Origin: Owenweeksia sp965214115
GTDB taxonomy: Bacteria; Bacteroidota; Bacteroidia; Flavobacteriales; Schleiferiaceae
Length of the DNA: 64,000 nt
Direction: 5' to 3'
NCBI GenBank assembly: GCA_965214115.1
Contig: CBDCAU010000009.1
Location: 124,001 to 188,000 of the forward strand
Shown here: in pieces, positions 54,459 to 63,949 of the stretch
Position numbering within the stretch: position 1 is the first letter of the stretch
Layout of the letters: every line of letters starts with the position of its first letter
The notes under the pieces: model-generated
Database searches by the model: none
What the model saw: only the letters and a program-made list of their open reading frames with translations
What the model was told of the DNA's origin: nothing
Position numbers and translations under genes: made by a program

Positions 54459-57227
54459 ATGAAAAATGCACTGCCTTCTTTCCTGCTATGTTGCGTCCAT
54501 CTTTTCGCGGGTTCAGTGCAAGCCCAGATTCTCACAAAAACAGCCACCTACGGCGGCACGGGCCAAGTGGACAGCAATCCCTTCGCGGACATTAATGACA
54601 CTTCGAGATGCGCTTTGGATTTGGTGATATCCCTGCCGCCCAATAGCGTGGTACATCATTTTAAAGTGGAATATCAAATGGAGGCCGTCCATTATAACAC
54701 GTCTAAAGACGGACAGCAATCGTATTTGGAGTGCCTTACCACCCACACCAAAGAACGGCAAATAAGCCGCGGCCCGAACAGTTTCAGCCAAGGAAAAGTG
54801 ACCTACGCTCGGCCTTTGCTTACTTTGGCCAATGGCTTTTATCCCAATGCCAGCCTACACTTCCGACTGCACGCCTTCCGCCGCCGATCGTTCAACTCTA
54901 ATCCGGGCCATTGCGATACGGTTCACCAAAAGGTTTTGCCTGGCAGCTTTAAAATCACGGTGCATTACGACACCAGCCTGGCCTGCCTGCCCCCTACCCA
55001 GCTTTCCGCCGCACCATCTATTAACAGCGCTTCCATAGATTGGATAGACGGCGGCGGCCACAACTGGGAAACTCAACTGGCCGCGGCCGGAGCGCCCTTG
55101 GGGGCTGGGCAAGTCAATGCTGTGGCGGCCCATCCCCACTCGCTGACGGGTTTGAAACCGGGCAGTGAATACCAAATACGCGTGCGCGAAAAGTGCGGCC
55201 CATCTTCCTACAGCGCTTGGTCGCAGGCTTTGATTTTCCGCACGCCCTGCGCCACGCTGCCCGCCCCTTGGAAGGAAGATTTTGAAAACAGCCAATGGCC
55301 GACCGGCAGCAATCTACTGTCAATCCAGCCCATTTCGCCCTGCTATGAAAGACCTCCCACCGATTCCGTCACCTTTGTCCCTTTCGCTTCGGGGCAGCTT
55401 TTTACTAACCGCGCACTGAACGACCATACCAGTGGATCGGGAAAATTCATTGACACTTTATATAAATATTACCCCAACAGTCCAGTCAAAGCGCAAATCG
55501 CCGCACCGCAAATTGCCACCCCCAAAATTGACCTCCAGCCCTTGACCGTGCCTTGGCTGCGCTTTTGGTATTTTATGCCCGGTTCCTACTCACACCAGTT
55601 GGAGGTGCACATTTCCACCGACAGCGGATTGACCTACCGCCCACTTTGGTCCATCTCCGGCGCGCACCCACCTTCCGCCAGCGGGCCGTGGCAGAAAGCA
55701 GTGGTGGATTTGTCTCCTTATGCCAACCAGAAAATACGGCTGCGTTTTGCGGGCAGTGCCCCAAAGGGCGAATATATCTCTATTTCTTTGGATGATTTGA
55801 GCATCGAAGAAAAGCCAAGCTGCGCCAAACCACGGGATTTTGAGCTTCAGTCTATTTGGCACGATGCCGCCTGTCTCAAATGGCAAAAAAACTCAGCTGG
55901 GAGCAGCGTGGTGAAAATTGGCCCACCGGGATTCAACTTGGCCAACGGCCAAAATTTTACCACCTTGGACGACAGCATTTGCCTGCCCAATCTTCTGCCC
56001 CTCACGGCTTACCAAGTTTATATTCGCGATAGCTGCGGGGCAAACGATGTCTCGCCTTGGGTAGGCCCGTTGGAGTTCACCACTTTGTGCTTCCCTCAAA
56101 ACCTGCCGTATTCTGAAGATTTCAGCAGCCCCGATTTTAAATATGAATACCAAGCTAATGCGGGGGGCGTGGACACTTGCTGGCGGCGGCCGGCCCCTTT
56201 GCAATACGATTGGTTGAAAGGCGGCTTCACTTACTTTTCGGGCCCAGCGGAAGATTACACCACGGGCACTTCTGGCAATTTTTTGAGTGCATTTGTCCAT
56301 CGATTTGGTTCACAACCCATCGTGGATACCTTGTCCGATGTATTTACCCCCTTGTTGAATTTTAGCGGCACCCCCAATCCCGAAGCGATATTTTGGTATC
56401 ATTTATACGGCGCTGATATTCATAGTTTGGAAATGTGGGTGCAAACGGACGACGGCCATCTTCATAAAGAATGGAGCCTGACCGGCCAGCAGCAGACATC
56501 ACAACTGGCAGATTGGCGCAAGGCGGTGATCAATCTTTCCCATTATGGAAATGATACCCTTCGCCTCCTGTTCCGTGCCCGGCGCGCCCCCGGCAAAGAG
56601 GCTACGGTGGCCATCGACGATCTTTCTATAAAAGCGGGCAGCGGTTTCCATTGTTTGGAAATTTATGATCCGATGGTGGATTTTACCAATGTTTTCTCCG
56701 CCCAGCTGAGTTGGACCACGATTGATCAGCCCAGCAGTTATCGGGAGTTCAAATATGGCCTTCCGGGTTTTACGTTGGCCACGGCCAGCTCTCAATTTTT
56801 ATTTAAAGACAGCGTGCAGCTTGGCGGTTTGGTGGCGGCCACCGAATATGAATTTTATGTCCGCGGAAATTGCGGCTCCGGCAGCGTTTCGGCTTGGCGC
56901 GGGCCCATTGCTTTCCGAACGCAATGCGCGCCTTTGGTCGCTCCTTATTTTGAAAATTTTGATGGCAATTCTTTTGCTCCTCCCCCAAACAACCGTGGCC
57001 CGCTCCACTTTTGCTGGCGGCGAAACGATGGCCCAAACCATTTTTGGGATGCTGGGCCCAAAAATTTTAACTCGGCGGCCGGCCCCGCCAGCGACCATAC
57101 GCCAGGCGTAGGCGGGCATTATATTTTGGCCGAAAACACAAATGCAATTGCTCCCGATTCCATCGCCGAAATCCGCTCGCCTTGGATTGATATGGCCAAT
57201 TTGTCCCAGCCCCAACTTTCGTTTTGA
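54459..57227 (+). pseudogene. second giant FN3/MAM/PKD protein, N-terminal fragment (stop codon at 57225)
   Basis: Signal peptide MKNALPSFLLCCVHLFAGSVQA and the same beta domain and FN3/MAM units as 49304-54379 (VVHHFKVEYQMEAVHYN; SYSAWSQALIFRTPC; FFKDSVQLGGLVAATEYEFYVRGNCG). The frame ends at TGA 57225-57227 where all related units in both genes read ..SFWYH; here TTTTGACACCAC instead of TTTTGGTACCAC, so W became stop and Y became H. The reading frame stays open downstream. Combined with the frameshift at 58899 this is probably a decaying tandem duplicate. Confidence 0.8.
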
Positions 57228-57257
57228 CACCACATTTTTGGCCAGTCTGCCAAGCGC

Positions 57258-58943
57258 TTGGACGTTTTTCTAAAAAAAGAAAACGGCCCCGCGATAAAAA
57301 TTTGGAGTTACGATGCGGATGCCCAAAGTGGCGCGGCCGTTTGGCGCGAGGGGTTTGTGGATTTGTCCCACTTTGCGGGCGATACCGTTCAGGTGGTATT
57401 TCGGGCGGTGGATCACGGCGGCTACCAGTCAGAAATGGCTTTGGATGACTTGCGGATTGAAGAAGCCCCGTCCTGTCCCCGGCCGCGCCATTTGGAAGTG
57501 GTGGGCCGAGGGTCGAACAGCATTACCTTGCAATGGCAAAGCGGGGGTTCGCCATTTGCATTGGTGGAATACGGGCCGCCGGGGTTTGCCAAAGGCACGG
57601 GCACTGTTATCTCTACCACGGACACGCTTTTCAAAGTCATCGGGCTTTCTTCCAGCACGGCCTACCAATTTTGGGTTCGCGACAGTTGCGGCCCGTCCGA
57701 TCTTTCGGATTATAGCGACAGCGCGGTGGCCACCACCTACTGCTCCGCGATGACCGCGCCCTTTTCCGAAAATTTTGACGGCACGGGCTGGAAAACCTTT
57801 GGCGGACATCGCTTGGACAATTGCTGGCAGCGGCCGGACGATGGCCAAGGTATTTTCAAGTTCCGGCCGGCTTTCACCTCCTCTTATCAGTTTGCCGGCC
57901 CCGCCACCGACCACACCACGGGCAGCGGCAAGTTTTTGATGGCCGAGGTCGATCCGCTTTTTGCGTTCTCGGATGATGGTGAGGCCGTGTTGGTCAGCCC
58001 GCCCTTTGACCTTTCGCCACTGGATACGCCCGAAGTTTCGTTTTGGTACCACGCCTTTGGTTTTGGTGGAAAGTTGGAACTGGAAATTTTTGACGGCCTC
58101 CAATGGAAACAGGAATTTGAATGGAACGGTGGGGCGCAGAATTCCCCAAACGAGACGTGGTGCAAAGTGGTCATTCCAATGGAAAATTATCGAGACGATA
58201 CCGTTATTTTCCGCTGGACTTGCCAGCGCTCCTCGCTTTTTTTCTCGCCCAACCTCGGTTTGGACGATTTTGAAATTTATAAGAAACCCGACTGCCCCGC
58301 GCCGCTCAACCCCACCGCCTTTCAGGTTGGGCCTTATTCCGCTGGGCTATTTTGGGAGGCCAATCAGGGTAGTGATTGGCAAGTGGAATATTGGGCCAAT
58401 CAATTTGTGCCCATTACAAAAAACTACCTGACCCTGTCCAACGGCACCCTGTATCTGACGGGTTTGCAACCCGGCACCCCCTACCGGTTTCGGCTGCGCG
58501 ACAGTTGCGGCTCAGCCGGTTTCAGCGCTTGGGCCGGCGATACGTTCCGCACGGCCGAATGCCCGAACATCGTAGCGGGTTTTACCTATAATGTTAATCA
58601 AGGCCAGCAAGTCCAATTCCAATCGAACCCCAGCCAAAACCAAGATTCGGTTTTTTGGGATTTTGGTGACGGGAATGCCTCATCGCAACCCAACCCCCTT
58701 CATATCTATAGCCAAATCGGAACCTATCTTGTTTCATTGCGCGCCTATCACCAATGTGGAAAGGGCGACACGCTGATGCAAAAGATAAAAATATGCGGGC
58801 CCTTGATGGCCGATTTCAACTATCTCCAGCAAGCCGACACGGTGCACTTTGACGCTTCGGCGGCGCAAACCGCCTCCTATTGGGTATGGGATTTTGGCGG
58901 ATGGCAACACCGCCAGCGGGCAAAAGGTAAACCACCGTTTTAA
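57258..58943 (+). pseudogene. second giant FN3/MAM/PKD protein, middle fragment
   Basis: Same frame as the preceding fragment, continuing from just after its stop codon (open from 57228). It carries the remaining MAM and FN3 units (LGLDDFEIYKKPDCPAPLNPTAF, YRFRLRDSCGSAGFSAW) and the first PKD units (SVFWDFGDG near 58660). It runs out of frame at WDFGGWQHRQ because of an extra G at 58899; without it the sequence reads WDFGDGNTASGQ, a normal PKD unit. Confidence 0.75.
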
Positions 58944-59550
58944 GCCCGATGGCAAATATTTGGTGAAACTCACCGTGGCCGATAGTTGTGGTTACACGGC
59001 CGTGATTTACAAACTCATCGAGGCCTGCACCCAGCCCGTGGCCCGGTGGTCTTACCATATCCTCTCGCAAAACCAAGGCAGGCTGGTAGTGCAATTCGTA
59101 GGCACATCTTCCCAGTTTGCCCAAAGTTTTGAATGGGATTTTGGAGATGGCTCGCCACCAGTAGTGGGTACGGCCAACCCAGTGCATACCTACCCCACCA
59201 ATAGTTTGAATTACTTGGTTTCCCTAAAAGTGAAAAACAATTGTTCGGAAGATTCGCTGGCTTACCGACTCAACCAAATAGGCTTGCCGGAAGCCACCTT
59301 GGCGGAAAGCCTGAAGTTGTATCCCAACCCCGTTTCGGGGATGTTGAAAGTGGAATGGAATTCCAATGAAATTGCAGTCAGAAGTTTGGAAATCAGCGAT
59401 ATACGGGGTCAAATTCTCATCCAAAAACAAAGCCCGAACCATACCGATGGCCGCGCCCAAATCGACTGCGGCGGGCTGGCGGCGGGTTCTTATTTTATAA
59501 AAATCGTAGCGGATGGAGGGGTGGTGGTTAGGAAGGTGGTGGTGCGGTGA
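58849..59550 (+). pseudogene. second giant FN3/MAM/PKD protein, C-terminal fragment
   Basis: A +1 frame relative to the previous fragment. It continues the PKD region (FEWDFGDGSPPVVGT), then ends in the T9SS type A sorting domain (LKLYPNPVSGMLKVEW...GSYFIKIVADGGVVVRKVVVR), nearly identical at both protein and DNA level to that of the first giant gene. The three fragments together correspond to ~1697 codons, matching the 1691-aa intact paralog. Confidence 0.75.
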
Positions 59551-59551
59551 T

Positions 59552-59585
59552 AACCTTGACAGGTTTTCTTGAACCTGCGAGGTTT
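59552..59585. repeat. AGGTT-type palindrome at the end of the second giant gene
   Basis: taaccttgacaggttttc.. / ..gaacctgcgaggtttt pairs, the counterpart of 54381-54415, showing that gene and 3' flank were duplicated together. Confidence 0.75.
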
Positions 59586-59641
59586 TATACAGAACGTAGA
59601 ACGGGCGGTGGTAACCCCAAAGAACCGCACGGCGGTATTCC

Positions 59642-59669
59642 GTAGAATCGCACGGCCGTGCGATTTTAC
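59642..59669. repeat. palindrome of the CACGGCCGTG-centred family
   Basis: gtagaatcgcacgg pairs with ccgtgcgattttac with one mismatch. A related 30-bp perfect palindrome is at 62799-62828, and a half copy ends at 61973. Short cgcgattc-type fragments continue to 59710. Confidence 0.7.
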
Positions 59670-59711
59670 AACGCCACGCGATTCCACAAGATGGTGACGT
59701 GCGATTCTACC

Positions 59712-60431
59712 TTAAAACCACCCCGCCACCATCATCCCCGCCGTTTCCGTGCGCAGGCGGTTTTCGCCCAGCGAAATTTCCCGAAACCCCGCCGCCCGCG
59801 CAGCCTCGATTTCCCTATCGGAAAAATCGCCTTCGGGGCCAATCAGGACTACGGCGTCCGGCAAGGTGGAGGCCAAATTTTTCCATTGGGTTTTGGAGAC
59901 CTTGGAGGTTTCTAAAACCTCCAAGGTCTGCGCAGCTTCGGCACAATGCGCGATACACTTTTCGCCAGCCAAATCTTCTTTCAAAAACTCCGAAAACGAA
60001 ACCGCCTCCCTCAAAACCGGCCACCAGCACCGCAAACTCTGCTTGCTGGCCGCCGCCATAATTTTTCGCCCGCGCTCGGTTTTATAAATTTTCCGCTCCG
60101 AATTGTTACAGATAATCGGCGTGATTTCCGCCACCCCCAGCTCCGTAGCTTTTTCCAAAAAAAACTCGAAGCGGTCGTTGCTTTTGGTCGGTGCGATAGC
60201 GATGTGCAAATGGCGCGGCCTCTCTTCTTTTTTGAAAATTTCTTTGTTTGTAAAAGAAACTTTGGTTTTGGAAACTTCCTGAATTTCAGAACGGTAAATC
60301 ACGCCCTCGCCGCGCGTGGTCAAAATTTCATCTTTCGGCGAAAGCCGCAACACTCTCGCCGCGTGGTGGCTATCTTCCGCGCCCAGCCAGCCAGATTTTT
60401 CATCTAAATGTTCCGCGAGAAATACGTTCAT
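59712..60431 (-). CDS. rsmE: 16S rRNA (uracil1498-N3)-methyltransferase RsmE
   Basis: 239 aa, N-terminus MNVFLAEHLDEKSGWL is family-like. The knot-forming SPOUT motifs are present: PIICNNSERK and, near the C-terminus, VVLIGPEGDFSDREIEAARAAGF and LGENRLRTETAG. RsmE methylates N3 of U1498 in 16S rRNA. A block of about 12 residues, QTLEVLETSKVS, is encoded by an AGGTT-type palindrome (59898-59928) in the middle of the gene, in frame and absent in the typical family layout (inferred). The protein otherwise looks complete. Confidence 0.9.
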   Translation of the reverse strand: MNVFLAEHLDEKSGWLGAEDSHHAARVLRLSPKDEILTTRGEGVIYRSEIQEVSKTKVSFTNKEIFKKEERPRHLHIAIAPTKSNDRFEFFLEKATELGVAEITPIICNNSERKIYKTERGRKIMAAASKQSLRCWWPVLREAVSFSEFLKEDLAGEKCIAHCAEAAQTLEVLETSKVSKTQWKNLASTLPDAVVLIGPEGDFSDREIEAARAAGFREISLGENRLRTETAGMMVAGWF

Positions 60432-60476
60432 TTTTTAAAAAAGCACTTAATTGAACCAACCCACTACACACAAATT

Positions 60477-60546
60477 GCCGACTGCTGATTGCCGATTGCC
60501 GATTGTTGATTGCCGACTGCAAACTGCCGACTGCCGACTGCCAACT
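60477..60546. repeat. heptanucleotide tandem array (gccgact-type x10)
   Basis: Ten 7-bp units in perfect register from gccgact (60477) to gccaact (60546), with variants gctgatt, gccgatt, gttgatt and gcaaact. The array ends 2 bp before the rimK stop codon. Confidence 0.88.
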
Positions 60547-60548
60547 GC

Positions 60549-61457
60549 TCACGCCCCCACCTGATCCTTCTTCACCCGCGGCTTTTTCGCGTTGTCTTCG
60601 ATGAACTGGACGATTTTCCCCGCCACGTCCACTTTCGTGGCCGTTTCCACGCCTTCCAACCCGGGCGATGAATTGACTTCCAAAATCAGCGGCCCGCGCT
60701 TGCTCTGCAGCATATCCACACCCGCGATGCTCAATCCCAGCGCGCCCGCCGCTTTCACCGCCGCCGATTTTTCCGCTCGGCTCAGTTTGATCAATTCGCT
60801 GCCTCCGCCCCGGTGCAAGTTGCTGCGAAATTCGCCCTCCTTTCCCTGCCGCTTGAAAGCTGCCACCACTTTCCCGTCGATCACGATGCAGCGCACGTCC
60901 GCGCCGCCCGCTTCGGCGATGAATTCCTGCACCAAAATATTGGCATCCAAACCGTAAAACGCCTCGATGACCGACTTGGCCGCCTTGCGCGTTTCGGCCA
61001 GCACCACGCCCAGCCCCTGCGTGCCTTCCAGCAATTTTACGATCAGCGGCGCGCCGCCCACTTGTTTTATTAAATATTCGATGTTGTTGGGTTTTTTGGC
61101 AAAAGCCGTCTTGGGGATGCCGATGCCGTGGCGGCTTAGGATCTGCGTGGCGCGCAGCTTGTCGCGGCTGCGCACCAAGGCCAGCGAACTGGTGGTGGTA
61201 AACACCTTTTGCATCTCAAACTGGCGGATGACCGACGAGCCGTAAAACGTGATGGACGCCCCGATGCGCGGGATGATGGCGTCCACTTCATCCAAAGCGT
61301 GGTCGCCGTGAAAAACCTTCGGCTGGCCGCTTTCGATCACCACGTAACATTCGGCGTGGCTGATTACCTGCACGCTGTGGCCACGCTGCTCGGCGGCTTC
61401 TTTTAGCCGCCGGGTACTGTACAATTTTTTGTTGGTAGAGAGGATGATAATGTTCAT
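60549..61457 (-). CDS. rimK: RimK-like ribosomal protein S6 glutamate ligase
   Basis: 302 aa, the usual length of the ATP-grasp ligase. N-terminus MNIIILSTNKKLYSTRRLKEAAEQ, ATP-grasp loop GTQGLGVVLAE, DVRCIVIDGKVVAAFKRQ, and C-terminal LEVNSSPGLEGVE with Mg-ligand residues. RimK adds glutamates to the C-terminus of ribosomal protein S6. It is 2 bp downstream of the RimB-like gene on the same strand, the conserved partnership of the rim system. Related ligases in other pathways share the fold, but the neighbour supports RimK. Confidence 0.9.
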   Translation of the reverse strand: MNIIILSTNKKLYSTRRLKEAAEQRGHSVQVISHAECYVVIESGQPKVFHGDHALDEVDAIIPRIGASITFYGSSVIRQFEMQKVFTTTSSLALVRSRDKLRATQILSRHGIGIPKTAFAKKPNNIEYLIKQVGGAPLIVKLLEGTQGLGVVLAETRKAAKSVIEAFYGLDANILVQEFIAEAGGADVRCIVIDGKVVAAFKRQGKEGEFRSNLHRGGGSELIKLSRAEKSAAVKAAGALGLSIAGVDMLQSKRGPLILEVNSSPGLEGVETATKVDVAGKIVQFIEDNAKKPRVKKDQVGA

Positions 61458-61459
61458 TT

Positions 61460-61909
61460 TTACAATGGTAATTTTTTGGAATTCAGATTAGTAAGGGAAA
61501 CATCCACGATGAATTTTTTGCGCAGGAAACGTTTCCCCAAAAGAATGGGAAATTTCATCTTCTCGCGGAAACTGAGGGTAAACTCCGTATTAATTCTTTT
61601 GTTGAAAATCACGACCGGCGTTTGGATGGAATAGCGAAAATCGACCTCGCCGTTGCTGCTGCGCACTTTTTTTTCTTTGAAATCCGTAAAGCGGAATTCT
61701 TTTTTGTTCAAAATATGAAACTTGGGGTCGTAAAAATTGACCGACAAAATTTCCGCGCCGTCTTTTTCAATCAGATGGATTTTGCTGCAATGCAAGGTGG
61801 AAGTGAACGCCCCCGTGTCGATTTTGCAGGGGATGTTTTCCAAATTCAGTTCGGGCAACGAAATATGATCGGTGCTGCCAATGAGGATTTTTTCGGTTTT
61901 CTTTTTCAT
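61460..61909 (-). CDS. rimB: RimB-like ATP-dependent retropepsin-like protease
   Basis: 149 aa from the ATG at 61909 (a TTG five codons upstream is less likely). The catalytic segment CKIDTGAFTSTLHC has the D-T-G-A loop of retropepsin-like aspartic proteases formerly called ATP-dependent zinc protease (PF05618). FPILLGKRFLRKKFIVDVS is the conserved C-terminal part. RimB acts with RimK and RimA on S6 glutamylation in other bacteria. Operonic with rimK. Confidence 0.85.
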   Translation of the reverse strand: MKKKTEKILIGSTDHISLPELNLENIPCKIDTGAFTSTLHCSKIHLIEKDGAEILSVNFYDPKFHILNKKEFRFTDFKEKKVRSSNGEVDFRYSIQTPVVIFNKRINTEFTLSFREKMKFPILLGKRFLRKKFIVDVSLTNLNSKKLPL

Positions 61910-61920
61910 ATAAAAAAGGG

Positions 61921-61973
61921 ACAACGGGAAAATGGGGAAATTGATTGATAGGTAGTCACTCCGTAAAATCGCA
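61921..61973. repeat. 53-bp direct repeat, left copy
   Basis: acaacgggaaaatggggaaa... matches 62758-62810 at 49 of 53 positions. It borders the stop codon of the sulfotransferase gene. Confidence 0.85.
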
Positions 61974-61978
61974 ATTCA

Positions 61979-62341
61979 TTAAGACCATTTGGAATGTTGA
62001 GTTTCCAACAACTGATTATAAAACGAAAATTCCGAATCCAATTTTTGCCTTAAAATTTTATAGTCCTTTTCAGAAATAAATGACTCTCCCCTACCCCGAT
62101 TTATATAAGGTAATGAGGATTGAATGCGCCAATTCATATTACCACCAAGCTTGGCCAAATCTTCGCCAAATTTTTCCGTTCTGCCGATAAAGAAGTAGTC
62201 GTTTGGGTTCAGCCTACCCAAATACGTTTGTAGTGAATTTGCCTGATGCCAATATGCTTTATCGGTGGCAAATTCTATCAAACTGGGATTGTCCTTTCTG
62301 AATTTTTGGTGTGCCGCAGTTTCGGCGGTCGTTCCCTTTTG
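61979..62341 (-). pseudogene. sulfotransferase family protein, C-terminal half (after in-frame TGA)
   Basis: Same reading frame as 62342-62650: after the TGA the sequence continues QKGTTAETAAHQKFRKDNPSLIEFATDKAYWHQ... and ends TQHSKWS. The likely 3'-phosphate-binding or fold-completing region. It is open to the stop at 61979; an internal ATG at 62281 starts a shorter frame but no gene of its own is likely. Confidence 0.6.
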
Positions 62342-62650
62342 TCAGTGGTGGTAGGCAGACACCAAACGGGCCACGGGGTCGCGCACCCAAGCGATCAGCT
62401 TTCCCTTCGGATATTGTTCTTTCCATTTGGGATGCGCTTGAATGTGTCCGTGCACGGCCTTCACAGATGGTTTTTCGCTTTTATAATATTTTCCGTTGTT
62501 CCACAATCGAAATTCTTCATTTTTATATAAATGTTTTAACCGAAAACCATATTGATTTTTCAAGATTTTATGAAACGAACTGCCTGCCGTTTTTGGAACG
62601 TGAATGGATATTATTCCCGGATTAAATTTGAATAGCTTTAACCGAGCCAT
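62342..62650 (-). pseudogene. sulfotransferase family protein, N-terminal half (in-frame TGA at Trp position)
   Basis: The start MARLKLFKFNPGIISIHVPKTAGSSFHKIL carries the 5'-phosphosulfate-binding motif PKTAGSS and AWVRDPVARLVSAY the 3'-phosphate motif typical of Sulfotransfer_2-like enzymes. The frame stops at TGA right after SAYHH, where relatives usually have an aromatic Trp; 100+ residues follow in frame. Sulfotransferases move sulfate from PAPS to carbohydrates or other acceptors. The whole locus lies between 53-bp direct repeats. The break may be a mutation or sequencing error. Confidence 0.65.
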
Positions 62651-62757
62651 TTCTCGTTTGGTTTGATTTTTAACTTACAAACAGGCCTCTAAAGTTTTCG
62701 CGCTGCTCGCCTCGCAGGTTTTAAAAATCTGCAAGGTCTGATTTTGAACGCGTTGGA

Positions 62758-62810
62758 ACAACGGGAAAATGGGGAAATTGATTGGTAGGCAGTCAATCTG
62801 TAAAATCGCA
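62758..62810. repeat. 53-bp direct repeat, right copy
   Basis: 49/53 identical to 61921-61973; together they enclose the sulfotransferase locus (61974-62757). Confidence 0.85.
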
Positions 62811-62828
62811 CGGCCGTGCGATTTTACA
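62799..62828. repeat. 30-bp perfect palindrome
   Basis: Two 15-bp arms (tgtaaaatcgcacgg and its exact complement) with no spacer. The right direct repeat ends inside its left arm, and the left direct repeat stops at the same internal base. Confidence 0.85.
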
Positions 62829-62860
62829 AAACCCGCGGCGTGCCGATGCATTCGTTGCGG

Positions 62861-62906
62861 GCAGCCTGAAAGGCTGCGACTACACAACTTGGGGCATCGC
62901 CCCAAG
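62861..62906. repeat. small palindromes (gcagcctgaaaggctgc, cttggggcatcgccccaag)
   Basis: Two hairpins lie just past the tsaD stop codon; either could be its terminator on the minus strand, though no T run follows. They resemble the palindromes of the 1553-1761 element. The rest of 62651-62912 holds only repeat sequence. Confidence 0.55.
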
Positions 62907-62912
62907 CACAGC

Positions 62913-63935
62913 TCAAGACACCACCATCCCCCGCCGTGCCCGCGCCACCATCCCCATCCCCGCAAAATCTTGTTCCAAAAATTTAAAATATCCCGTCACG
63001 GCAATCATCGCCCCGTTGTCGGTACAATATTCAAAATCAGGGATGTAGGTTTTCCAACCCAGCTTTTCTTCGCGGTTTTGCAAGGCTTGGCGCAACCCCG
63101 AATTGGCAGAAACACCGCCCGCAATCGCCACTTTTCGGATGCCCGTTTGCTCCGCCGCTTTTTCCAGTTTTTCCATCAAAATTTCGATGATAATCTTTTG
63201 AACGGAAGCACACAAATCGTACAAGTTTTCTTTTACAAAATCGGGGTTTTTTCGCTCCTCTTTTTGTAAAAAATAAAGGATGCTGGTTTTCAATCCGCTA
63301 AAGCTAAAATTGAGGTCGGGAATTTTGGGTTTAGCAAATGCGAATTTTTCGGGATTTCCACGGTGGGAATATTTATCAATCAGCGGGCCGCCGGGGTAGG
63401 GCAAGTTCATCATTTTGGCGGCTTTGTCAAATGCCTCGCCCGCCGCATCGTCGATGGTTTGACCCAACAGTTCGTAATCAAAATGCGATTTCACCAACAC
63501 AATCTGCGTATGTCCGCCGCTGACGGTGAGGCACAAAAACGGAAAATCGGGCGGCGTTTTGTTTTCCATTTCAATAAAATGCGCCAAGATGTGCGCCTGC
63601 ATATGGTGGATTTCGAGGAGCGGAATCCCCAGCCCCAGCGCGAGGGATTTGGCAAAACTCGTCCCCACCAAGAGCGAGCCGAGCAAGCCAGGGCCGCTGG
63701 TAAACGCGATGGCACTTAATTCACGGGGCGCAACGTTTGCCCTTTGGAGTGCGTTTTGCACGGTGGGCACGATGTTTTGCTGGTGCGCGCGCGAAGCCAG
63801 TTCCGGCACCACGCCACCAAATTCGCGGTGGACGTCTTGGCCGGCGGTTACGTTCGCCAAAATTTTCGTGCCTTTGCAAACGCCCACCGAAGTATCGTCG
63901 CAACTGGACTCGATGCCCAAAATGATCGGTTTCAT
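62913..63935 (-). CDS. tsaD: tRNA N6-adenosine threonylcarbamoyltransferase TsaD
   Basis: 340 aa. Metal-binding H111 and H115 in IHHMQAHILAHF, the nucleotide-binding LTVSGGHTQIVLV, DDAAGEAFDKAAKMM, and AGGVSANSGLRQAL are all present. TsaD with TsaB/TsaE transfers threonylcarbamoyl to A37 of ANN-decoding tRNAs; it is essential in most bacteria. The start ATG at 63935 is only 4 nt after a TACTTTTG box, so the mRNA may be leaderless. The gene is divergent from the partial gene at 63950. Confidence 0.96.
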   Translation of the reverse strand: MKPIILGIESSCDDTSVGVCKGTKILANVTAGQDVHREFGGVVPELASRAHQQNIVPTVQNALQRANVAPRELSAIAFTSGPGLLGSLLVGTSFAKSLALGLGIPLLEIHHMQAHILAHFIEMENKTPPDFPFLCLTVSGGHTQIVLVKSHFDYELLGQTIDDAAGEAFDKAAKMMNLPYPGGPLIDKYSHRGNPEKFAFAKPKIPDLNFSFSGLKTSILYFLQKEERKNPDFVKENLYDLCASVQKIIIEILMEKLEKAAEQTGIRKVAIAGGVSANSGLRQALQNREEKLGWKTYIPDFEYCTDNGAMIAVTGYFKFLEQDFAGMGMVARARRGMVVS

Positions 63936-63939
63936 TTTA

Positions 63940-63947
63940 CAAAAGTA
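63940..63947 (-). promoter_or_regulatory. perfect TAnnTTTG box immediately before tsaD
   Basis: The minus strand reads TACTTTTG, then TAAA, then ATG. Perfect match to the Bacteroidota -7 consensus; the -33 part would lie in the divergent gene and is not clear. Confidence 0.5.
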
Positions 63948-63949
63948 CC

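Noticed and set aside
57225..57227. Genome-wide reassignment of UGA to Trp
   Set aside because: Many intact genes in the window end in TGA and use TGG for Trp.
61979..62281. Separate 100-aa gene
   Set aside because: It is the in-frame continuation of the sulfotransferase after a TGA.
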